Source: Verrucomicrobiota bacterium (GTDB lineage: Bacteria; Verrucomicrobiota; Verrucomicrobiia; Chthoniobacterales; UBA10450). From it: DNA of 10,360 nt. The notes below the pieces were generated by a model. That model was not told where the DNA came from. It searched no databases and saw only the letters and a program-made list of their open reading frames with translations. Location: the NCBI GenBank assembly GCA_003219945.1, contig QHQV01000270.1, positions 443-10,802 of the forward strand, written 5' to 3'. Positions 6,230 to 10,360 of this stretch are shown one piece after another. Each line of letters begins with the position of its first letter. Position 1 is the first letter of the stretch. Made by a program: the position numbers and the translations under genes.

Positions 6230-7111
6230 ATGTCTGTTTTGGTTGATAAGAACACGCGACTCGTTGTGCAGGGCATTACGGGCAGCGCGGGTGCGTTTCA
6301 CACCCGGCAGTGCATCGACTACGGCACCAACGTGGTTGCCGGCGTCACGCCCGGAAAGGGCGGCCAAATGTTCGATGGGAAAGTGCCGGTATTCGACACG
6401 GTTTGCGAAGCGCGACAAAAAACCGGATGCAACGCGTCGATGGTGTTCGTGCCTGCGCCTGCTGCTGCGGATTCGATCCTTGAAGCGGTCGATGCCGGAG
6501 TCGAGTTGGTAGTTTGCATCACGGAAGGAATTCCAGTGATGGACATGATGCGGGTGAAAGCGCTCTTGCGCGGAAAGAAATCGCGCCTGATTGGGCCGAA
6601 TTGTCCAGGCATCATCACACCCGGGCAATGCAAGATTGGAATTATGCCCGGGTACATTCACAAGCCCGGCCGCATCGGCGGCATCTCGCGTTCCGGAACC
6701 CTGACGTACGAAGCGGTGTGGCAATTAACATCACGTGGCTACGGACAATCAACCTGCATCGGGATTGGCGGTGATCCGATTCACGGTCTGTCGCATCTCG
6801 ATTGTGTAAAGTTGTTTGATCACGATCCGGGCACAGACGCGATGATTCTGATCGGCGAGATTGGCGGGTCCGCCGAAGAAGAGGCCGCGGAATGGATCAA
6901 AGCGAAGTGCAAAAAACCCGTGGCAGCATTCATCGCTGGGAAAACAGCCCCGCCCGGGCGGCGGATGGGTCACGCAGGCGCGATCATTTCCGGCGGAAAG
7001 GGAACTGCAGCGGGAAAAATTGAAGCGCTGCAAGGCGCGGGCATCGCCGTAGCGGAAACCCCGGCTGCAATTGCTGATACGGTCATATCGAGAATGAAGG
7101 CTTCGGTGTAA
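6230..7111 (+). CDS. sucD: succinyl-CoA synthetase (ADP/GDP-forming) alpha subunit
   Basis: A 293-residue protein; the usual length is about 288-300. It binds CoA and carries the phosphohistidine that transfers phosphate during the SucCD reaction. The N-terminal CoA-binding Rossmann domain shows [13 protein letters not shown] (12-24) and the GVTPGKGG loop (38-45). The later motifs are [11 protein letters not shown] (97-107), [12 protein letters not shown] (121-132) and the catalytic-loop partners SRSGTLTYE (153-161). The active-site His is His248 in [18 protein letters not shown]. All expected residues are intact. I chose ATG 6230, which gives [18 protein letters not shown], the standard family N-terminus. 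The longer in-frame ATG at 6179 would add 17 hydrophobic residues encoded by the inverted repeat. There is no Shine-Dalgarno site in the pyrimidine-rich leader. It lies 1.9 kb from sucC, separated by three genes on the same strand. Confidence 0.96.
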   Translation: MSVLVDKNTRLVVQGITGSAGAFHTRQCIDYGTNVVAGVTPGKGGQMFDGKVPVFDTVCEARQKTGCNASMVFVPAPAAADSILEAVDAGVELVVCITEGIPVMDMMRVKALLRGKKSRLIGPNCPGIITPGQCKIGIMPGYIHKPGRIGGISRSGTLTYEAVWQLTSRGYGQSTCIGIGGDPIHGLSHLDCVKLFDHDPGTDAMILIGEIGGSAEEEAAEWIKAKCKKPVAAFIAGKTAPPGRRMGHAGAIISGGKGTAAGKIEALQGAGIAVAETPAAIADTVISRMKASV

Positions 7112-7136
7112 TCCGTCTGAAAGTCGCACGACGGAT
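7111..7136. terminator. hairpin directly after sucD, possible terminator or 3'-end stabiliser
   Basis: ATCCGTC (7111-7117) and GACGGAT (7130-7136) are perfect 7-base arms around a 12-base loop. The first arm begins at the last base of the sucD stop codon. No T run follows, so intrinsic termination is uncertain, but the position fits the 3' end of the suc operon. Confidence 0.35.
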
Positions 7137-7228
7137 ATGATGCATCGCGAAATCGGCGATTCAGTTAATTGCGACTAACGAACCGCGCGGGCGATGACCG
7201 CGGCAGCGCACCTACTTTGGGATTCACC

Positions 7229-7249
7229 GCCGAGGTCGACGGCCTCGGC
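7229..7249. repeat. GC-rich hairpin, probable dispersed intergenic repeat
   Basis: GCCGAGG (7229-7235) and CCTCGGC (7243-7249) form a perfect 7-pair stem around TCGACGG. This 'gccgaggtcgacggcctcggc' type of sequence seems, from memory, to recur between genes in Verrucomicrobiota; copy number cannot be counted here. The hairpin near 742-763 has a similar CGAGGCCG flavour but different arms. Confidence 0.45.
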
Positions 7250-7302
7250 TACAGCCTGCCGCTTGTGAAACAAACGGGGACAGATTAAACAACCGCAATC
7301 TT

Positions 7303-7668
7303 ATGAACACACTCGCACTTATCGCAATCACCTGGATTGGCAAAGAGTACCGGTTTCTTGGACTGGACTGGAGCTACTTCGTTATCCTGGGACTGATCGG
7401 GAACGCCACGTTTTCGATGCGTTTCCTGGTGCAGTGGATCGCCTCAGAGCGGCAGGGTGAGAGCGTCATTCCGGTTTCATTTTGGTACTGGAGCATCGCC
7501 GGCAGCGTGATCATGTGCCTTTACTTCATCTTTAAACGCGATCCGGTTGGCATCCTCGCCTATCTTCCCAATTCGCTGATTTACATTCGTAATCTGATGT
7601 TGATCCAGAAGGGCAAGTCTGCTGCCACTGCCGCGGCGCCTTCGCAGCATCCCCGCGAGACGGGTTGA
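7303..7668 (+). CDS. lipid-A-disaccharide synthase N-terminal-domain-like membrane protein (LAB_N)
   Basis: A 121-residue integral membrane protein of the LAB_N family, which is found fused to LpxB in some bacteria and as a stand-alone small protein in others. Diagnostic patterns are FSMRFLVQWIASER (37-50), PVSFWYWSIAGS (57-68), the FKRDPVGILAYLPNSLIYIR segment (77-96) and YIRNLML (94-100). Three membrane helices are likely at about 22-42, 61-77 and 83-100. The short tail is Ala-rich and polar. The family is associated with lipid A or other glycolipid metabolism, probably at the inner membrane, but the biochemical role of the stand-alone form is not established. The ATG at 7303 gives a normal family N-terminus. 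The leader is A-rich and lacks a clear ribosome-binding site. It converges with the protease gene, with five bases between the stops. Confidence 0.88.
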   Translation: MNTLALIAITWIGKEYRFLGLDWSYFVILGLIGNATFSMRFLVQWIASERQGESVIPVSFWYWSIAGSVIMCLYFIFKRDPVGILAYLPNSLIYIRNLMLIQKGKSAATAAAPSQHPRETG

Positions 7669-7673
7669 CGGAA

Positions 7674-9065
7674 TTACTCCTCGGTTTGTTTCTGATTTTG
7701 AGATCCGGATCTCGGGCTTTCGCCCGCAGATAGATTTGCTGCTTTCCAATCCATCGCCATTCGAATCCGTGCACGTCCGCTGGGATGATCGTAAAAGATG
7801 AATTCCTCGAGCGGCGTCGGGTTGAGCTTGCGATAGGCGCCGAGTTTGAGCGCTACGTTTGCCATCGCGTTAGGCTCACGGGAGGTGTTGATTCCAAAAG
7901 CGTCCGCTTCACGCTCGGTAACGCGCACCACGGTGTTGAGAATCGGCGTGGCGAGAAAAAGCAATGTGCTGAAAAGCAAAGCCAGCAGCGGAAGCCCTGC
8001 CGGATCGGCAATGCCGCGCACGCCCCACTTGTCGCCCCAGCGTCTGACGGCTGCATCAAACAGAACTCGAGTAAGGGCGAATCCCATGAGGATGAAAAGT
8101 CCTAGGTAAGTCAGCAACTTTGGGCCGTGGTTAAGAACATAATGCCCCATCTCGTGTGCCATCACCGCGCGAATCTCGGAAATGGTGCATTGCTTGAGCA
8201 GATTATCGTTCAGCGCAATGCGTGTGGTACCGAGAATTCCTGAGACATTCGCGCTTACCCGCGTCGTCTGCCGCGAGGCATCCACCTCGAAGACCTGTTT
8301 TACCGGGATCTCATTGGCCCGAGCCATTGCGAGAATGGGTTCGCTGATTTCAGGTTTCGTCAGCGGTTTATAAGTATTGAAGAGCGGCTCGATGAATACC
8401 GGTGCGATGAAGACCAAAACGAACGAAAAAACAACGGCTACCCCGGTTCCCCAAATCCACCAGGTTTTCGGTGCTCGCCGGAAAACAGCATAGAGCACGA
8501 TCAAGACTATCGTGCCGCCGATGAGCGTGATGCCAAGACCAATCAACTGCTCCCGAAACCACGCTAAGAAACTCTGTGTGGCGAGTCCGTATTGATGCTC
8601 GCGAAAGAAGTGCTCGTAAACGTTGAGCGGAAAGCTCAAAACAAAAACGAGCAGCAAACACAGCACGCTGTAACAGGCGACTTGCGGTGTTTTATATCTC
8701 GTTAGTCGCTCCGAGAAATCGCGTACCCGCGCTGAAATCCGCGAGGCCAGCAGCAGAATCGATATGGCGGCGGCCACAAGATAATTCCACAGAATCAGCC
8801 AGTAACCGCCCTCAAAGTAGGCATCTGATTTTTCACGCTTGTCTTGCGGCACACTATTTAACCAGGCCTGTGTCGCCGCAGCCGGATCAACCGGTGTCGA
8901 CCGTTGCAGGGCGGAGGAGTCGTTGCCTGGTCCACTGAATTTAGCTGCATCGCCTGACGTCGCGCTTTCAATCGAAGTCTGCGCTGGAGTTTCGTTCGAC
9001 AAAACTGACATAGACGAGACCACCAACCCTGCGACTATCGCAATTAGAACCGAGAATTTCTTCAT
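7674..9065 (-). CDS. M48 family membrane metalloprotease (Ste24/CAAX-protease type)
   Basis: A 463-residue zinc metalloprotease in the inner membrane. After an N-terminal hydrophobic segment (MKKFSVLIAIVAGLVVSS), probably a signal peptide, comes a polar stretch to about residue 85, then membrane helices at roughly 87-108, 128-148, 172-195 and 203-228. The catalytic domain has the zinc motif HEMGH (304-308, Glu305 as general base). It is followed by two more hydrophobic segments (about 317-337 and 355-378) and the third ligand Glu384 in TEREADAFG. The C-terminal FYDHPSGRARI (424-434) matches the conserved HPS/HPP region of Ste24. The Ste24 clan cleaves CAAX-tailed proteins in eukaryotes; bacterial members are thought to act in membrane-protein or envelope quality control. 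The exported N-terminal extension of about 65 polar residues is additional to the core. No ribosome-binding site is evident before ATG 9065. Confidence 0.92.
   Translation of the reverse strand: MKKFSVLIAIVAGLVVSSMSVLSNETPAQTSIESATSGDAAKFSGPGNDSSALQRSTPVDPAAATQAWLNSVPQDKREKSDAYFEGGYWLILWNYLVAAAISILLLASRISARVRDFSERLTRYKTPQVACYSVLCLLLVFVLSFPLNVYEHFFREHQYGLATQSFLAWFREQLIGLGITLIGGTIVLIVLYAVFRRAPKTWWIWGTGVAVVFSFVLVFIAPVFIEPLFNTYKPLTKPEISEPILAMARANEIPVKQVFEVDASRQTTRVSANVSGILGTTRIALNDNLLKQCTISEIRAVMAHEMGHYVLNHGPKLLTYLGLFILMGFALTRVLFDAAVRRWGDKWGVRGIADPAGLPLLALLFSTLLFLATPILNTVVRVTEREADAFGINTSREPNAMANVALKLGAYRKLNPTPLEEFIFYDHPSGRARIRMAMDWKAANLSAGESPRSGSQNQKQTEE
7700..7726. other. palindrome plus tetraloop hairpin in the 3' end of the protease gene
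   Basis: GAGATCCGGATCTC (7700-7713) is a perfect 14-base palindrome. It adjoins CGGGC-TTTC-GCCCG (7713-7726), which on the minus strand is a hairpin with a GAAA loop of the GNRA class. Both lie inside the last 20 codons of the protease (SAGESPRSGSQ), the least conserved part, and 31 bases beyond the LAB_N stop. It could help end the LAB_N transcript or stabilise the protease mRNA. No T run is present. Confidence 0.35.
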
Positions 9066-9179
9066 GGGCCCGAGGTCGGTAACAGCGTGACGTAAGCAGA
9101 CCGCCTTCCCCTGTAAAGCTTGACAGTTACCGCCTTATTACGCTGGACTAACCGCCGCGGAGGATGGTAAACAAACAAC

Positions 9180-9545
9180 ATGAAAGCGTTCGTGTCGGAG
9201 TCTCTCATTTGCGCCCTCGCGCTGGGAATGATTTTCGTCGGCAGCTTAAATGCCCAAACGCCGTCAGCAGATACAGAGCGTTACGGTCCTTACCCCACAA
9301 ATTATAAGGAGACCATTACGCACTGGCTCAACAAGCAATTGATCGATCCGGACAGCGCGCGCATTGAGTGGGCCGGAGAACCAAAACCGTCCGATCTGGG
9401 GAAGGGCAGCGAAGCGGTATCCGGTTATCTCGTTAATTTTACCGTGAACGCGCGAAATCGTTTTGGCTCTTATACCGGTAAGCAAAAACATTCTGTGCTC
9501 ATTCGTAACGGCGAAGTGATCAAGAGCATGGGATTCGGTTATTAA
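9180..9545 (+). CDS. small exported protein, function unknown
   Basis: A 121-residue protein with a signal peptide (hydrophobic about 8-22; likely cleavage after LNA at 23-25). The mature domain is about 95 residues, with ERYGPYPTNYKETITHWLNK (33-52), DPDSARIEW (56-64), VNFTVNARNRFGSYTGKQKH (85-104) and VLIRNGEVIKSMGFGY to the end. The combination of a 'GPYP-NY' start, 'DPxSAR' and 'N-x-FG-x-YTG' resembles small uncharacterised periplasmic proteins of other Gram-negative bacteria that I recall; I know no assigned function. No Cys is available for lipidation. A GGAGGA lies 15 bases before the ATG, rather far for efficient use. It is divergent from the protease gene, with 114 bp between, and followed after six bases by the next gene, with which it probably forms an operon. 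Confidence 0.8.
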   Translation: MKAFVSESLICALALGMIFVGSLNAQTPSADTERYGPYPTNYKETITHWLNKQLIDPDSARIEWAGEPKPSDLGKGSEAVSGYLVNFTVNARNRFGSYTGKQKHSVLIRNGEVIKSMGFGY

Positions 9546-9551
9546 ACAAAA

Positions 9552-10136
9552 ATGAAACAATTCCAAAAAAGTTCTAAACAGAAATCATCTGGGCAGGTTG
9601 TGGTTGTGCTGATCATCGTGCTGGCGTTGCTTGGTGGCGCATGGTGGTATCTTAATTCCAATAAAGAGAGTGCAGCCAAGGAGGGAACAAGCTTTGCCAA
9701 GGACGCGGTCCAGAAAATTGCTGTCCAGCACGATATTAATTTTTTCAATTCGCGGCTCGGTCCTCAGGCGCGCATGAATTTTCCGGCTTCGGCGCAACAA
9801 GAGTTCATGAACGAGATTGTGAGGCTCGGAGCGCCGGTTCGCCCGGTCGACCTTCAGGGCAAGATTGAATTTAATTCACAATTCTTTGAGCCACACGGGT
9901 CTTTCCACGCGCGGATATATTATCCAGCGAGATACGCCGATATAGACCTCACGATCTCGCATCCGGTCGGCCGTTGGCAGATTGACGAGATCGCATTCAT
10001 CCCGCAGAGGGAGCAGCCTGCGCCGCCTCCTCCCGCTGCAGTTCCGCCTCCAGCGCCAGGGGCGCCTGCACCGCAAGCTCCACCTGCATCCACAGCTGGA
10101 CCTGAAGCTACCGCTGCACCTGGAGCTGGAGGTTAA
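9552..10136 (+). CDS. single-pass membrane protein with Pro/Ala-rich tail, function unknown
   Basis: A 194-residue protein. A short basic, Ser/Lys/Gln-rich N-terminus (1-14) precedes one transmembrane helix (QVVVVLIIVLALLGGAWWYL, 15-34). This predicts a cytoplasmic N-terminus and a periplasmic remainder. The periplasmic domain (about 35-152) alternates likely helices and strands (AVQKIAVQHDINFFNSRLGP; FHARIYYPARYADIDLTISH; RWQIDEIAFIP) and has a fold reminiscent of small alpha+beta binding domains; I do not recognise a family. From 153 to the end, the chain is almost only Pro, Ala, Gly and Gln, as in flexible linkers or peptidoglycan-spanning tails. The DNA of this tail holds near-repeats of CCACCTGC/CACCTGGAGC. 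It starts six bases after the upstream stop, so co-transcription is likely. The leader has no strong ribosome-binding site. Confidence 0.78.
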   Translation: MKQFQKSSKQKSSGQVVVVLIIVLALLGGAWWYLNSNKESAAKEGTSFAKDAVQKIAVQHDINFFNSRLGPQARMNFPASAQQEFMNEIVRLGAPVRPVDLQGKIEFNSQFFEPHGSFHARIYYPARYADIDLTISHPVGRWQIDEIAFIPQREQPAPPPPAAVPPPAPGAPAPQAPPASTAGPEATAAPGAGG

Positions 10137-10170
10137 AAAAAATCACTGCTGCGCTTCCAAAGCGCGAAGC
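10135..10170 (-). terminator. intrinsic-terminator-like hairpin for the right-end minus-strand gene
   Basis: On the minus strand, two bases after the stop codon, GCT-(TC)-GCGCTT pairs with AAGCGC-AGC around a TGG loop. That is nine pairs with a two-base bulge (arms 10160-10170 and 10148-10156). AGTGA and then eight T residues follow (A run at 10135-10142 on the plus strand). The five-base gap before the T run is longer than ideal. The A run begins within the stop codon of the convergent plus-strand gene. Confidence 0.55.
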
Positions 10171-10172
10171 GT

Positions 10173-10360
10173 CTACAGCAACAAGCGGTCGAGAGAATCC
10201 AGGCAAATCTGCGACCACGTTTCCATGGTTTCGCGGTGCGCCCACAACTCGTCCTTCGCGAGAAACGTCAGGCCGGTGATCATCGCTTCGCGTTTTTCCA
10301 CTTTCGGCTCGGCCAGTTTGAATACGTGAACGACGCCAAGATGCACGCTTCCGACCTCCG
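10173..10360 (-). CDS. predicted phosphoesterase (NUDIX-like), C-terminal fragment (partial)
   Basis: An open frame enters from the right edge on the minus strand (first full codon at 10358) and ends at TAG 10175-10173, giving 61 residues. It reads EVGSVHLGVVHVFKLAEPKV, then the middle segment EKREAMITGLTFLAKDEL, then METWSQICLDSLDRLLL. The pair 'G-x-V-H-L-G-V-V-H-x-F' and 'E-T-W-S-Q-I-C-L-D' near the C-terminus matches, from memory, an uncharacterised bacterial family annotated as predicted phosphoesterase with a NUDIX-type fold. The NUDIX box itself would lie outside the window, so catalytic competence cannot be judged. The other minus-strand frames are not convincing. A terminator-like hairpin follows the stop. 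It converges with the Pro/Ala-tail gene, with a 36-base gap. Confidence 0.7.
   Translation of the reverse strand, partial: EVGSVHLGVVHVFKLAEPKVEKREAMITGLTFLAKDELWAHRETMETWSQICLDSLDRLLL

Noticed and set aside
5990..6724. Minus-strand open frame of 244 codons across the inverted repeat and sucD
   Set aside because: It is antisense to the well-supported sucD, and its residues are His/Arg/Asn-rich shadow sequence without recognisable motifs.
7785..8109. Two plus-strand open frames inside the protease gene
   Set aside because: They are shadows of the minus-strand protease, which has an intact HEMGH motif and membrane helices.
9120..9125. TTGACA, a perfect -35 hexamer before the 9180 gene
   Set aside because: No acceptable -10 hexamer lies 16-19 bases downstream, so it is left as an isolated match.
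10015..10133. Pro/Ala/Gly-coding near-repeats considered as a CRISPR or tandem repeat array
   Set aside because: The units are irregular, without constant repeat and spacer length, and are explained by low-complexity coding of the protein tail.

Overview
The window is about 10.4 kb of chromosome with a visually mid-50s GC content. It comes from a Gram-negative bacterium, probably a soil Verrucomicrobiota member of the Chthoniobacterales / 'Candidatus Udaeobacter' type. That placement is inference. It rests on the style of the small exported proteins, few clear Shine-Dalgarno sites, a stand-alone lipid-A-disaccharide-synthase N-domain protein, and several short GC-rich or purine-rich hairpin repeats between genes. 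No rRNA, tRNA, CRISPR, phage or transposase gene was found.

Left part (1-2500, plus strand): the end of a membrane protein, an exported DUF4440/SnoaL-like protein, a zinc-independent quinone-oxidoreductase-type MDR enzyme with a signal-peptide-like extension, and a small membrane-anchored protein of unknown function. Hairpin or repeat sequences separate the genes. From 2985 back to about 2536, on the minus strand, lies a decayed gene for a small secreted protein. Its reading frame is broken at five places, but its sense can still be reconstructed.

Centre (3107-7111, plus strand): a succinyl-CoA synthetase locus with an unusual layout. sucC (beta subunit) and sucD (alpha subunit) are separated by three genes: an exported alpha/beta hydrolase and two tandem VOC/glyoxalase-fold proteins. 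sucC-hydrolase, hydrolase-VOC1 and VOC1-VOC2 each overlap by ATGA, so the first four genes look translationally coupled. The 120 bp between VOC2 and sucD is filled by a nested inverted repeat that ends one base before the sucD ATG. Both synthetase subunits keep their key motifs, so the TCA-cycle enzyme should be functional.

Right part (7303-10360): a LAB_N membrane protein converges, with a 5 bp gap, on a minus-strand M48/Ste24-type membrane metalloprotease. Divergent from the protease is a pair of plus-strand genes, a small exported protein and a single-pass membrane protein with a Pro/Ala-rich tail. The window closes with the C-terminus of a minus-strand protein resembling the predicted phosphoesterase (NUDIX-like) family, followed by a terminator-like hairpin with an eight-base T run.

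I see no defence, toxin or mobile system. The items most worth follow-up are the cassette embedded between sucC and sucD, the inverted repeat before sucD, and the multi-frameshift secreted-protein pseudogene.
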